DNA of 64,000 nucleotides from Anthonomus grandis grandis (GCF_022605725.1 NC_065553.1:372001-436000), one strand, 5' to 3'; shown: positions 24,421 to 36,361, counted from the stretch's first letter. The notes: a model not told the origin generated them from the letters alone. Translations and numbers: made by a program.

Positions 24421-24631
24421 CAGGGTATTTCAGAACTTCTAGGGGTTGTTCATTGCAACAGTAGAATCTATTTGAGTATAAGAACCAATATCCGGAAATG
24501 TGTCACTACGCTATTACGGCCCTAAGACGCGTTTAAATTTAGAAAAAAATATTAATTACCTAAATAGGATCTGATGCATTTATTTTTACCTTTTGTATAT
24601 GATACCATCACAACAATTGTTCAAAAAAAAA

Positions 24632-25516
24632 CAAATTGTTGTCTCATTTGGCTTAAAGAAAAATTTCATTACTTACAACTATACCATAGATGATGTTATT
24701 CTGCCTAGATCAACTGAATTTAGAGATTTAGGGGTGATCTTTGACAGCTCTTTCTCTTTTCAACCGCATATTTTAGATATTGTCAAGCGCAGTTATAGAA
24801 TGTTGGGATATATCATCAGGAACTCGCAAAATTTTAATAATGTTCTTAGTCTAAAAATCCTGTACTTTTCTTATGTCAGATCAATATTGGAATATGCATC
24901 CCAAGTTTGGTCACCATATTATACAAATCATATTCATGAACTTGAAAATATTCAACGAAAATTTCTCAAATATCTTTGGTACAAGAGTGACGGAGTGTAC
25001 CCAGAAATTGGTTTCCCACATCAGCGTTTATTGGAAAGATTTTCGTTTGCTTTGCTGGAGGATCGGCGAAAATCCGCTGATTTGCAATTTTTATTTAAGT
25101 TGGTAAATAATATTATTGATTCACCAGATCTATTGCAGCAACTAAATTTTCATGTGCCTCGCATATCAGCAAGGAATACATCAACTTTTTACCTATCAAG
25201 ACCTAGAACCAACATTTGTAAATTTTCTCCTCTGCGCAGAGCATGTAACATACATGACTCTGTTCTGGATCAGTGTGACATCTTTAATTGCAGTTTGTCG
25301 GAAATTAAAAGAGTACACTTTTCCTAGATGTTTTACTTTTAATTTACTTTGTCTATATTTCTTTTAATACCATTTGCTTGTAATTATTGATAATATTGTA
25401 TTCTTTTTAATTTTCTTAAGATACCTATGTTTTGTAATTTATTGTTGTAATTTTCCCACTCATTATTTGGAATTTATTCTGTGGAGTTGTGTAAATAAAT
25501 AAATAAATAAATAAAA
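24632..25516 (+). pseudogene. 5'-truncated non-LTR retrotransposon inserted in transposon C
   Basis: A continuous frame to 25327 gives the post-catalytic RT region: FRDLGVIFDSSFSFQPHILD, YVRSILEYASQVWSPYY, LENIQRKFLKYLWYKSDGVY, and a tail to KRVHFS. The 3' untranslated part ends in (AAAT)5 plus A-run at 25494-25516. There is no catalytic FADD, so it was truncated on insertion. The coding frame is intact over 230 residues, suggesting a fairly recent event. Confidence 0.88.
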
Positions 25517-26282
25517 AATGTCTTCCTCCAATCTCAATACACCGATTTAAACGCCGCACATGATTTCGGCGGACTACACTAAAAATTTAATCCTCGTTTT
25601 TTTCAAGGAGTTCTGGGAGAACTTCCTCCAAGAAACGAAGATAAATAGGTCATGTTAACCGTTCCGGTAGAAGGTATGGCCCAATTAAATAATCATCAAC
25701 AATGCCTGCCCATACGTTGACAGACCAACAATTCTGATGTTTTCTTGGAAAAATTGCATAAGGATTTTCTTCGTCCCAAACATGACTATTCCTACTATTA
25801 AAAATACCGTCTCTTGTGAAAGAGGCTTCATCGGTCCACAAAACGTATCGTTAAAAAATTTGGTTGTGCAATGATGTGATCCAGAAGCCATCGACAAAAT
25901 TGAATTCTAGGATGAAAATCGGCTGCAGTCATACCTTGAACTTTCTGGAAGTGGTAAGGATGGAGTTGTTGCTCGTGTAGTACCCGCCAGACAGAAGCGT
26001 TACTCGTATTCATATTCTTAGCGACCTCACGTGTGCTATTTGATGGTTCATCGGCAACTCGCTGAAGCACCTTTTCTTCAAATTCGACCGTTCTTACGGT
26101 TCGAGCAACACCAGGATCATGCATCTTGGTTTTAAACGTGCCTGTCTCAGCGAGCCGGCGATAAACCGCAATAAATTTTTGTATCCAGGATGCTGTCGTT
26201 CGGGATAACGTTCATGATACAACCGCGATGCTGCTCGTGCATTGCAGTTTGTTGCTTCGTATGCCAAATGCATATGCGCCAA
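25517..26282 (-). pseudogene. DUF4817/DDE_3-type transposase (element C)
   Basis: The N-terminus MAHMHLAYEATNCNARAASR starts at 26282 with the family's helix-turn-helix (RYPERQHPGYKNLLRFI). After a frameshift come FEEKVLQRVADEPSNSTREV and ASVWRVLHEQQLHPYHFQKV (26124-25940). MWTDEASFTRDGIFN (25841-25797) holds the first catalytic Asp, and VNVWAGIVDDYLIGPYLLPE follows. A deletion removes the second and third catalytic aspartates; the gene resumes only with a C-terminal piece (RRNHVRRLNRCIEIGGRHF, 25530-25590) next to the retrotransposon tail. Catalytically dead. Confidence 0.8.
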
Positions 26283-26591
26283 TTCTTGAATGTTAGCAAT
26301 AAATGTTTAAAAAATTGTAAGCTATAAAATTTTTAAACATGACATTGAGAATTGATATTGATAAGCGTTGATTTTAAACAATTGTTGTTATGGTATCATG
26401 TACAAAAGGTAAAAATAAACGCAGCAGATCCTATTTAGGTAATTAATGTTTTTTATAAATTTTAACGCGTCTTAGGGCCGTAGTGGCGTAGTGACGCATT
26501 TCCAGACATGGGTTCCTATATTCAAATGGATTCTTCTGTTGCACTGAAAAACCCCCAGAAGTTTGATCCCCTAGTTCTGAAACACCCTGTA

Positions 26592-26760
26592 TATGATTTC
26601 GGCGACGAATTTTAAAAATAAGACAAATGCATGCATTTTGCACTTTTTGAATGCTACGAGAGTTGACTTGATCTAAGCATGGTCCATACATGATATCGCA
26701 ATGGTTGAAATTGGAAAGTCTTGACCTAAGACTTTTCTTTGGTTATAGATAAGTGCACTA
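26592..26760 (-). pseudogene. Right part of an RT relic split by transposon C
   Basis: YGPCLDQVNSRSIQKVQNAC then LIFKIRRRNH (26691-26592) matches CDVVYGWCLDYNNRCRLQKL..RLIFGIRRRNR of the RT at 3996-4604. It continues across transposon C into SHKLKDVGWLNM at 24377-24420. Confidence 0.7.
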
Positions 26761-26869
26761 TATGCTTTCTTTAATTTAGACCTAAAGATTTCGAAGTATT
26801 AGTTATTATAATAGAAGTGTCATTTATTTTTATTTTGAGTTCCTCGCTTATTCTAGATCTGTGGCTTTT

Positions 26870-28215
26870 AAAATCTCAAAAAAAACAAGCAAGTCCACCT
26901 CTGCATGAGCATTCTAACAAGCTGCAGTGAATGCAGTGAAAACTGCACAAATAACACCAACTTTTAGGAGCGGCAGTAAAAATGAGACTGAAAATTATAG
27001 ACTAAATAGTTTATTTAATTTTCTAGCTAAAATTTATGGAAGCATTTTATTTGATGAATTATATAGTTTCTAAAATCCAAAATTACAAACTTTTAACATG
27101 GATTTCTGAAAGACAGATCAACTGTAACGAATCTGTCAATAATAACAGAAGTTGCAGCTGAAGTTATTTTAAATAAAAACTAGTTAAATTATGCTTATAC
27201 GGACTGTAAGAAAGCGTTTGAGAAATTAAATCATAAACTATTGATTTATAAACTTGTGGAATTAGGTGTAACATAGGAGATCTACCGTTCTTTTTAATCA
27301 TATCTATCTAACAAAGTACACTGTGTCAGAAGTAGTACCTACGAATCAGAACTGTTATATTACAACCTCAGACGTGCCACAGGGTAACAATTTGGGCCCT
27401 TTACTTTTTTCGTATTTTATTAATTCATTACCAAAGTGTCTGTCAAACTCTACAGGATTACTTTTTGCAGATGATTTCAAACTTTATAAAGCCATAAAAT
27501 CAAAATCAGATTGTGATTTGTTCCATTTAATTATCAATAAAGTAACTAAATCGTTCTCAGATATAGCCATAACGTTTATCAGGAAAACCAATTCTATTTC
27601 ACATAACTATAAAGTTTTTCATAATAAAGCGTGAAAGTGGGCTGAAGGACTTGGGAGTTTTCTTTCAGTCACACTTGACATTTAACAATCATTTCTGTCA
27701 CATAAAAAATAAGTTCGATAAAGTCTCTAGGCTTCTTGATCAGAAACAAAAAAAAATTTTAAATCTCTGCAATAGCTATAAGTTATATGGTGCTTTGGTT
27801 AGGCCATATTTGGAATATGCATCGCAAATCTGGATGCCATCGGAAGCCATACATACTGACTTTTTTTTCGTTACCTATATGTTTTAAAAAACAACACAAT
27901 TTTACTGTATCAAAGATTAATTTAAAAATTCCAAATAATCAAAAATTATTTAGTGTAGATGCAAATAGTATATCTCATTTTAATATAATGATGGTAGTAA
28001 CTAATGAAACTCTATATGAGGGTCAAACAGATCTGTTTAACATCAGTCCGAAAAATTTTAGGGCTGTACTATAAATTCTCCATTGTGTTAGGTTTCTCCT
28101 TTTTTTTTGTAGTTTATTTAGTAAGTTTTTCTGCGTTTTTTTCTTCTTTTTTTGTTAATTAATCTCTAGTAATTTTGCATGTAATTACTGTTATACGGAA
28201 TTTGCAAAATATTCA
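26870..28215 (+). pseudogene. Non-LTR reverse transcriptase relic
   Basis: Broken plus-strand frames give FRSGSKNETENYR then KIYGSILFD (about 26960-27055), GRSTVTNL-like sequence, then a motif A-like YTDCKKAFEKLNHKLL (27200-27245). The block VPQGNNLGPLLFSYFINSLP (27373-27430) is followed by LLFADDFKLYKAIKS (catalytic FADD, about 27460-27500), then GVFFQSHLTFNNHF and YGALVRPYLEYASQIW (27785-27830). The 3' part ends at AATAAATAAATATG near 28215. Stops and frameshifts throughout. Confidence 0.85.
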
Positions 28216-28289
28216 ATAAATAAATATGTTTGTCTGGCAATGCGATGGTTAGTTTAGTAAATTGTGGCAAGGAGTCAGCAAAATACCCG

Positions 28290-28640
28290 AATGCCTTAAA
28301 AAAAAGTCTTGTCATAGTTAACAGTAAGCTTTATTAAACTATTTAAATAAATTACATGAGTCATTTTTAAGTTTTGGTTTAAAAGCCTTCCAAGACTTTT
28401 TTTTATAGATATTTCTCGAGGATTGGGTTTGAAAAATATAATGTATTTATAAGTTAAACAAATTGGTCCTAAAACAGTTCCTTGAGGAACTCCCACGTTT
28501 ACAGATGATTCCAAACTAAAAACCTTATCAATTTCACACTTTGTTGTCTTTCAGATAAATAACTTTCAAAAAGCTTTAAAGGTATCCCTCTAATACTATA
28601 TCGTTCTAGAGATGTAAGCAGAAATCTATGGTAAACTAGT
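28290..28640 (-). pseudogene. Small RT fragment
   Basis: VGVPQGTVLGPI (28465-28500), the RT block preceding motif C, is preceded in another frame by LFESYLSERQQSVK-like sequence. The downstream side runs into unrelated sequence (28296-28440). Confidence 0.55.
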
Positions 28641-29690
28641 TGCGTTCAGAATTGAAATTAGTCTATATTATAATATTTCTGCATTCTTTCCTGCTCTATA
28701 ACAACCCTTTACGACACACTAAGTTACCAAATATACTAATATAATAATTTGAAATTATTTAGGTAATTTGAACAATTGATATGGCTCTTAAGCAAAATGG
28801 AAAAATCTTAATGATTCTTCTAGGACTGCACTAAAAATAGTTTATCTTGGGTTAAAGAGATAACTCTTCAAGAGAAATTAGAAATTGCTTAAAGAGAAAC
28901 CTTTTTTTTACAAAAAACTTAAAATTCTCTTAAAGTCAATTAATTTTTCTTCCCTCCAACAATTAGCAGATCCTTAATACATGCTTAGTAAGTTACCATA
29001 CATCCAAACTCGTCCAGTATCTCTTTTACAGATCAATGCAGCCCCTGTAAACACAGCACAATAACAATCTCTTTAAGCGAGCAGGGGAGAGGCGGTCAAA
29101 CGTTTTATTAAAAAAAAAAAACTTTTACAATAATGCCTCGCCACTGTTTTGGCCATTTAAAAAGATAAATGCGAAAAAGTCAGGCCTTCATTTTCATTTG
29201 GTGATTTTCACGCGAGGACCCTATACGTCTTCCACCTAGAAATATTAAGAGAATTATCCGGGAAAATCTTAATGTGTTTCCCGGATTAAATCCACTTCGA
29301 TGGTATGGTGTGACGACACTCCGTAAGGATTTATTTCAATCGGAAGGTAAAAGGGGGCGCGGGAACGTTGAGAAATGTGAATTTGATTATGGCGGCTTTA
29401 CGTGTTTAGAGGGAATGTGTGTCAGGTGTGGTTAAGTTATGCCGAGAACGGTGTGAAAAACACGATATTTTATCGTGATTTTGTAAATGAAATGAATGTT
29501 TATTAGGTTAGAATCATCGTATATTTAGTTAGATCATCCTTGATACTTGACTTGAACAGAAGTCATGGTAAAAAAAAAGTATTGAAATTTCATTTTTCCA
29601 ATTTCTATCATCATGAAATATGACTTTTCTTAAGTCATTAGAATGACTATAATAACTTAAGAAACGGTTATAGACTATAATTTGTAAAAA
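28641..29690. other. Unassigned sequence
   Basis: No element recognised. 29190-29470 is more balanced (GGGGGCGCGGGAACG; GATGGTATGGTGTGACGACA) and may be unique DNA. 29600-29660 resembles 34390-34450 (TCATCATGAAATATGACTT against TCATCATAAAATACGACTT), so both flanks of the next tandem region share sequence. Confidence 0.4.
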
Positions 29691-30345
29691 AATAAAACCC
29701 TAACTACCAAGAAATCATAAAGAATTTTTGCCCGGAGCCCAAAGCACCGTAAAAAACTACTTCTATTAAGAGGAAATTTTGAATTATGTCTTGAAAGTGC
29801 CCGAAAGAAATAAAGAGGTATTCCGAGCACTTAAAACATTTTAGAAATTAATTAAACTTGCTGGAAAAATTGGAAAAGTGACTCCAACTACGTGGAACAA
29901 TTTTGCCAGAAGCATGAAATATATGTGAAAAATCACTTCAATTGCCATGCAATTTTAAAGAATAGCTTCTGTTGCCTAGAAGAAATGAAAAATTATTTCC
30001 GCAAGTTTTAAAAACATGAAAAACTACTTAAACTGCCTAGTAACTTAACTCCAAATGCCTAGAATAAGTAAACAATTTTTCCAGGAACATGAAAATCGAC
30101 TTCAGATGTGAGCAATTTTTAAAAAATGGCTTCAAAGGTTTGAAAGAAATAAAAAATTGCAGATTCGAAAAATTGAACGTTCTAATTGCTTGAAAGAAAT
30201 TACGTATTTTTTTAGGAGCTTAAAACACATTATTTATCACTTTAACTGCATAAAAGAGGCTAAAAATCACTCTATCTGCCTGGAAAAAGAAAAATAAAAC
30301 CAGCTTTTTGAAAAAAAGGAAAAATTCTTCCACGAGCTTAAAACA
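29691..30345 (+). repeat. Tandem array S4, left part
   Basis: A degenerate unit with words such as GAGCTTAAAACACA, CTTCAACTGCCTAGAA and AAATAAAAAATTTTTCC recurs roughly every 85-125 bp (near 29735, 29823, 29909, 30001, 30082, 30210 and 30334). The same unit returns at 33880-34375, so array S2 sits inside it. Confidence 0.65.
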
Positions 30346-30499
30346 CACATGTTTCACATACTTTTTATTATGAGAAATATTATCAATATAAGAACTGCGC
30401 TAGCGGCGATCGAATAAGCAGCAATAATGCATTAGAATGTTGTAGGACCCTCTAGTTATTTTTCTACACGCATATATTAATTTTGATTGCTTTAGAAAT

Positions 30500-30884
30500 A
30501 AGTGAAATCTGTATTGTTGTGACGAATTCATAATAAGTTACTTATTTTATTTGGTTCAAATTAGGTATTTTTTATTTTTAATAAATAATTTAGGTTAGGA
30601 AGGATATTGAAAAGAAGAATCGAGCTCAGAGATTAATAGATTAAACCTCAGCTCCTAGGTATATAAAAAAGTCCTAAATAAATGATTGTATTGAAAACTT
30701 ATTGAACTTAAATTAAATTAAGTATATCTAACAGTATCATTATAGATTTGTGTTCATATTTCTTTTAAATACGTGAATAAGTCTATTTTCTTCTTCTTTT
30801 CAATTTTTGAGCGTGTGAAATAGTAATTTTTAAATTGATTTTTGCTATAAGTGACGTAATACCCAATAAAATAAGTAACTCATT
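30500..30884. mobile_element. MITE-like insert in array S2
   Basis: The satellite breaks at about 30499 and resumes at 30885. Near the edges, AATAAGTTACTTATTTTATT (30532-30551) and its complement with one mismatch (30865-30884) form 20-bp inverted repeats. No coding capacity; superfamily not assigned. The 30 bp outside the left repeat remain unexplained. Confidence 0.5.
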
Positions 30885-31383
30885 GGTTTAGAAATTATAT
30901 ACTTTGAAAGAAAAATCGACTTAAACATGGCAGTCGAGTAAGCAGCAATAATACAGAAAACTGGAGTAGGACCCTCTAATTATTTTTTTATGTGCTCCTA
31001 TTAATTCTGCTCGCATTATAAATTATACATTTTAATAAAAAAGTCGACTTAAGGATGACGATCGAATAAGCAGCAATAATGCAAGAAACTATTGTAGAAC
31101 CCTCTAGTTATTTTTTTACATTCATATTTTAATTTTGAGTGTTTTAGAAATTATATATTTTGAGAAAAAAAATCGACCTAAACATGACAGTCAAGTAATC
31201 ACAAATAATACAGAAAACTGGAGTAGGACCCTCTAATTATTTTTTACGTGCTCCTATTCATTCTGCTCGCTTTATAAATTATACATTTTGATAGAAAATG
31301 CGACTTAAGGATGACTGTCGTATAAGCAGTAATATTCCATAAAACTGTTGTAGGACCCTCTAGTTATTTTTTTTACATGCATA

Positions 31384-32065
31384 CAGGGTGTTTCACTTTT
31401 TTGTAGCAGGACTTTAACAGTATTTAGAAAAATTAATTTTAAGGTACGTTTCTCATATAAATATTGATCGTCAAACTTTTTGTTTCTGAGATACAGGGCG
31501 TCAAAGTTTCCCAAAAAAAAAAGTTTTTATTTTTTAATATCCGAACTATCAAAGATATTGAAATCAAAATTGGTATAAACAATTCTAGGATGAAGGGTCA
31601 TAATCGTAAATAATGTCATGTTTCTAGGTTGGCCAGTGGCGGAGATATGACTAATTAATAATGTTAATGTGACTAAAAAAGTAGCACGCCACTGGATTAA
31701 GTCGATTAAACGATCATTTCTAAATAGTGCATTTAATTGTAAACAAAAATGCCCTCTTGATATTTTTCGTATCTGACTCCGTTTTCTCCTGGTTGTAAAA
31801 ATCATTAAGATTTAAAGATAAATTTATTTCAACCGCCTAATAAATCGCAACATAGAACAATACCACAAATACTTATAACTTATTTATAACAAACAACAGA
31901 TTACAAGAACACAACAAACAATTAACAAATTTAAAGAAGGTGTTCGAAATGTGAACCATTTTCTGCAATACATAATGACAATCAATATTTATATGAGAAA
32001 CCTACCTTAAAATTAATTTTTCTAAATACTGTTAAAGTCCTGCTACAAAAAAGTGAAACACCCTG
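31384..32065 (-). mobile_element. Internally deleted CAGGGTG transposon D
   Basis: CAGGGTGTTTCACTTTTTTG at 31384 after TA, and its inverted partner ending at 32065 before TA, start TIRs of about 95 bp (to AAATATTGAT.GTC / its complement). The 682-bp body lies cleanly inside array S2. It retains only the last codons of a DUF4817-type transposase on the minus strand. Confidence 0.85.
31931..31987 (-). pseudogene. Last codons of a DUF4817/DDE_3-type transposase
   Basis: The minus strand reads CIAENGSHFEHLL then TAA at 31931-31933, matching the conserved family C-terminus (VEGQDFEHLL at 13742, VDGEHYEQLL at 58129, GVQFEHLL at 55545). Nothing else of the gene is left. This ties the short element D to coding parents. 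Confidence 0.65.
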
Positions 32066-32433
32066 TATAATGCTTGCTTGCTTTAGAAATTATAAATTTT
32101 GAACAAAAAATCGACTTAAACATGGCAGTCGAGTAATCACCAATTATACAGAAAACTGGAGTGAGACCCTTTAGTTATTTTTTTACATGCTCCTATTAAT
32201 TTTGTTTGCATTGGAAATTATACATTTTGATGGAAAATTCTACTAAAGGAAAGCGGTCAAATAGGCAGCATCAATACAAAATCTGTTAACCTGTAGAACC
32301 CTATAATTATTTTTTACATGCTTTTATTAATTTTGTTTGCATGGTAAAGTACATTTTAGAAAAAAAAATCTACCTAAACATGGCAGTCGAATAATCGGCA
32401 ATAGTGCAATTAACTGTAGTGGAACCCTCTAGT

Positions 32434-33446
32434 TATTTATTTATTTATTTATTTATTTACGGAATCCGTTTACAAAAGTGTTACATAGCATACCCATACA
32501 AACATATATATTCAGATACAAAACCATCTAAAAATCAATGAAAGGTGTAGATGAGTTAATTAATTACAGCCCCTATGAAATAATATTCTTTAACTGCCCC
32601 TTAAAAGATGTTATCCTAGAGTCAAAAAAGCTTATCTGTCCTGACAGACCATTAGCACTTCGAGCCAGTCGTGTAATTGGCTCATTAATACCATAATTGG
32701 TACGGTGGAATGGGACTGAAAATATTTCTGATTGTCTATTCAATCTGGAAGGCAGCCTAAGTTTAAAAAGAGACAATAACTCGGGACAATCTATAGTAGC
32801 ATTTAAAACCCTATGCATCAAACATAAGTCGAGTAATGTTCTTCGTGACTCTAATGTGAGTAAGTTCAGGTTATCCCTGACCCACTGATAGTAATACTCC
32901 TGTCTCCTGTAACCACATCTAAAAGCAGCCACTCTTAAAAATTTATTTTCGGTTTTTTTAATCTGCTCAATGTAGCAGTTATATGACGGGGACCACACAA
33001 TTGAGTCATACTCCAAGATAAGCCTAACAAGAGAGCAATAAAGTAGTCTAAAAGTAAACAAAGACAAATCAGTTGTAGACCATTGGATAAAACCCAGCAT
33101 TTTCATTACCCTACCAGTCACCTGATTGATGTGACTTTTAAAAGACAATCTGGAGTCAATAAATATTCCTAAGTCAGAAACCTTTGTTTTGCCATCAATT
33201 GCTACATTATTTATTTTATAAAGAAAAGCAATAGGGTTTCTTTGCTTAGAAAAAGTAATCTTATGGCACTTATTGATATTAAGGGCCATTCTATTCAAGT
33301 GGCACCAATCAAAGAACAAATTAAGGTCTTTTTGCAGGAGCACAGCATCGGAAAGGGATGTGATAGGCCTAAATAGCTTCACATCATCAGCAAACATTAA
33401 CACACGACAATTTTCAAGTTTCCAAACTAAATCAATCAAATTTAAA
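32434..33446 (-). pseudogene. 5'-truncated non-LTR retrotransposon with open RT end
   Basis: An unbroken 288-residue frame (33439-32573) begins just before FADDVKLFRPI, the RT catalytic motif. It continues through LNLFFDWCHLNRMALNINKC, VSDLGIFIDSRLSF, LVRLILEYDSIVWSPSYN, a FLRVAAFRCGYRRQEYYY block and the PFHRTNYGINEPITRLAR tail. The (TTTA)n-type tail lies at 32434-32459, directly after the satellite word CTCTAGTTA. It is among the least damaged coding stretches in the window, though motif A and the endonuclease are missing. Confidence 0.92.
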
Positions 33447-33879
33447 GAAGAAATTATATATTTTAATAGAAAATTGAATTAAAGAATGGCGATCGAACAA
33501 ACTGCAATAGTGCAAAAAACTGTTGTAGGACCCTCTAGTTATTTTCTTATATGCTTTTATTATTTTTTTGTATTGGAGATTGAACATTTTGATAGAAAAT
33601 TTGACTCAAGAATGGCAGTCGAATAATCAGCAATAATGTTAAAAACTGTACTAGAACCTTCTAGTTATTTTTTTACATGCTCCTATTAATTATGCTTGCA
33701 TAGAAAATTGTAGAATTTGATAGAAAGGTCGACTTAAGCATGGCAGCTATTTATTGCATTGAAGAAAAATTAGAGATAAATGAAAAAGTTTAATTTTTTG
33801 TAAGGCAAGAAATTCCTGATATAGAAAACAAAATTTATCTAGGATTGAATATTGCACGTTTTAATTTCTTGAAGAAGAA

Positions 33880-34375
33880 AAACACTAAAAATTAATTGCA
33901 ATGATGCAAAAAAATGCCTGACAAAAAGAGAAACAAAAATTTTGGAAAAAAGCATTAAGTGTCTTTAAAAAATTGAATAGGCTTTAATTGCTCGGAAAAA
34001 AAAGAAAAAAATTAATTGGTCAGTTTATTAATAATCAATGATCAATTAATAAGGAATCAATTATCATCAATTGTCAAGCAAAAATATCCTGATTAACAAA
34101 AAAAATGTTATTCAGGCTTTCTAAAAAAAATACAAAAAAGTCTGAAAATAATGAAAAACTAATTAAAAAATGAGTAACTTCCTCAGGGACCTAAAGCACA
34201 TAAAACCACGTCAAGTGTGTCACAGTTTTAAAAAATTGCTTGAATTGCCTGTGATAAGGAAAAAATTTTGCACGAGCCCAAAACACATAAAAAACTAATT
34301 CAACTACTTAACAAAACTTAAAAATGATTCCAACTACCTGGAATAAATAAAATTTTTTTGCAGGAACCTTTTTCC
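33880..34375 (+). repeat. Tandem array S4, right part
   Basis: Words such as GACCTAAAGCACATAAAA, GAGCCCAAAACACATAAAA and TTCCAACTACCTGGAATAA match the S4 units at 29691-30345 in the same orientation. Confidence 0.6.
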
Positions 34376-35140
34376 ATGCTTCCAGTTTCACTTACACTTC
34401 CATTATCCCCAGAATCATCATAAAATACGACTTATCTTATGTATTAATGATTACTAAAGACAATAGACGTAATTTGTCTGGTCCATTTAAGTTAGTACGA
34501 AATCCAGCAAGTTTCCCAAATTACATACCAAATCGCCCGTAAAGAATAAAACTATTTTATCTCCCTTTATCATGATTTACTATAATACGTAAAGTTCTGA
34601 TAAAAGACTTATAAGGTCGAAAATTTGCCAACTATTCTGCAAGTTGGCCCGATCATAATTTACCATAAAACAGCCATATATTTTTACTGGGGGAACTTTG
34701 AAAACGACTTATTTTGCACATAGATTGCCGTATAAAAGTGAATTTTCTTTTTGTTTTTTGGAAATTTAAATGGTGCCAATTTATACTATAAAAATTTCCC
34801 TAAACTCTCTACGTTTGTTCAATCAGTAATTAATTAAATACATTCGAAGGTCTCACTTGCATCTGTGCGTTACGTAAATGTTGCATTTTAATTAAAATCA
34901 TCGGATCAGCTTTTATGAGTCAAGCCGCCGCCATTTAAAATTAAACTTAGTTTAATAGTGAGTGAATTTGTTCCAAATGTAGCCTTACAACTGAACAACG
35001 GAAATATAGTACAGTTAACGAATTAAACCACTAATTAAAGTCAGTAAATAGATTCGTAGATTAGAGTTAAATTACCGAGTAATACGATGAGAAAAGTGTG
35101 TTAAAATGTAGTGTTATTGTGATGTAAAATGATACTGTTT
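34376..35140. other. Junction between arrays S4 and S3
   Basis: No gene seen. 34630-34690 (GCAAGTTGGCCCGATCATAATTTACC) resembles 46108-46140 (GAAGTTGGCCCCATCATAACTTGAC), which marks the far edge of the plus-oriented part of array S3. Confidence 0.45.
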
Positions 35141-35780
35141 AGTCAAAGCTCTTCTGTAACAAAAAAAAACATATTTCAGGATCTATTTCAAGGATTTTAT
35201 TGAGATTTTCAATTATAAGTAAAAAAGCCTTTTAAGCAATTTCACGTAGCTAGAATCGCACAATTTGAACTACTAAAAGCTGAAATAACAACTAGACGTG
35301 AAAGTTCTGTTTGGCACAGACTCTTTTTATAAAATCTCTAATATCTCAGCTTCCGGTGTAAGGAGTTTTCAACTGTAGTTGACAAGACTTTAACGTAGTC
35401 GTACATTTTAAAAATCACACAACTTGGAGCACTGAATGCCAAAATATTCACTAGTGTACGCGCAATACATAATTCGTTTTAGTACAGGCTCTCGTATAAT
35501 ATAATCCTCAATATTACACATTAATAAACGCACAATTTTAACCAGTAGGAGCTAAAATATCCATTAGTGTTGATTCTGTTTAGCACAAACACTTATTATA
35601 AACTTATCAATATCTTATCTGCCAATAGAAATATTTGATTGGAGTTTTCATTCCAAATTAAAAACCCCTTCAAGGAATTTTATATATTAAAAGTGATACG
35701 ATTTGGAGCACAAGAAGTTAAGGTATTTATTAGTCTACAATGAGTAAATGATTCTGTTTAGCACAGGCTCTCCTGAGTTA

Positions 35781-36043
35781 TGTGATGCAACCAGGCCAAT
35801 AACCCCGATAACCGGATAATCCTGCTTATTCATATAATAATATTTCATTATTATTGTATCGCAAAATAAGCATGTATAAGTAATATTAGTTCCCATAATT
35901 ACTTTTACTTTTACTTATCTTTGAATTTTCGAGTAGTAAAGATCGTAGTTAAATAGATAGTCAACCCTTTTTTTTGTGCAGAATTATTTGAATAAATTTA
36001 ATTTTTTTAAAAGTTAGTATTTATACATATATAATTTCATCAC
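35781..36043 (+). repeat. 5' LTR (single, partner missing)
   Basis: It begins TGTGATGC (TG start as usual for LTRs) right after satellite sequence and ends just before the primer-binding site. About 263 bp. The start is fixed by the satellite junction, give or take six bases; the end is inferred from the primer-binding site. Confidence 0.6.
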
Positions 36044-36054
36044 TGGCGCAGTCG
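36044..36054 (+). other. Primer-binding site, tRNA-Ser type
   Basis: TGGCGCAGTCG is complementary to the 3' end of serine tRNAs (CGACTGC acceptor strand, discriminator G, CCA). Several insect Ty3/gypsy elements are known to use this primer. Confidence 0.75.
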
Positions 36055-36117
36055 TTCGTGTAGGTGTCTCAGAGGTTCCTGGTTTTGCAAAAATATTGCC
36101 GAAGCCCAGAAAATCGT

Positions 36118-36361
36118 CAATATTTTATACAGTGCGTAATTGAGGAATGTACAATTCGGTCTCGTTAGGTATATCGGTGTTTATATTTTTTACTATTATG
36201 GATAAGGGTGGTATTTCTATTTTTTCTAATTCAAAATTATCTCTGTAATAAATAGGAATTTCAATCTTATAATTTTTTAAAAGCCTACTTCCTAAATCGA
36301 TATTAAGACCTAATTTACGTATTAACTGTTTGCTGAGACAGTAACCAAGGCAAGAAGACAT
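36118..36361 (-). pseudogene. Inverted copy of the retrotransposon's post-protease region
   Basis: The segment 36118-36318 is a near-identical reverse complement of 38190-38391. The shared protein blocks are KIEIPIYYRDNFEL and NINTDIPNETELYIPQLRTV. Beyond 36318 the two diverge (CLGYCLSKQLIRKLG here against YFDGIIGIRDLRKLG there). It lies between the primer-binding site and gag, where no pol sequence belongs. Confidence 0.75.

Larger units (their letters stand above)
24421..26589 (-). mobile_element. CAGGGTG-type DNA transposon C
   Basis: Tips CAGGGTATTTCAGAACT (24421) and, inverted, CAGGGTGTTTCAGAACTA (26589) lie between TA dinucleotides. The TIRs run about 210-240 bp (24421-24635, 26350-26589) and share ATTACGGCCCTAAGACGCG, ATAGGATCTG and GATACCAT.ACAACAATTG. 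Inside are a minus-strand transposase and a younger retrotransposon insertion. The element itself sits in an older retrotransposon. Confidence 0.88.
30346..33770 (+). repeat. Tandem array S2, about 120-130-bp unit, interrupted
   Basis: The word GGACCCTCTAGTTATTTTTT recurs with small changes at about 30452, 30988, 31106, 31225, 31352, 32164, 32301, 32424, 33526 and 33655. Each unit also carries TTTAGAAATTATACATTTTG and GCAGTCGAATAAGCAGCAAT. Interruptions are a MITE-like insert (30500-30884), transposon derivative D (31384-32065) and a retrotransposon (32434-33446). Confidence 0.88.
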
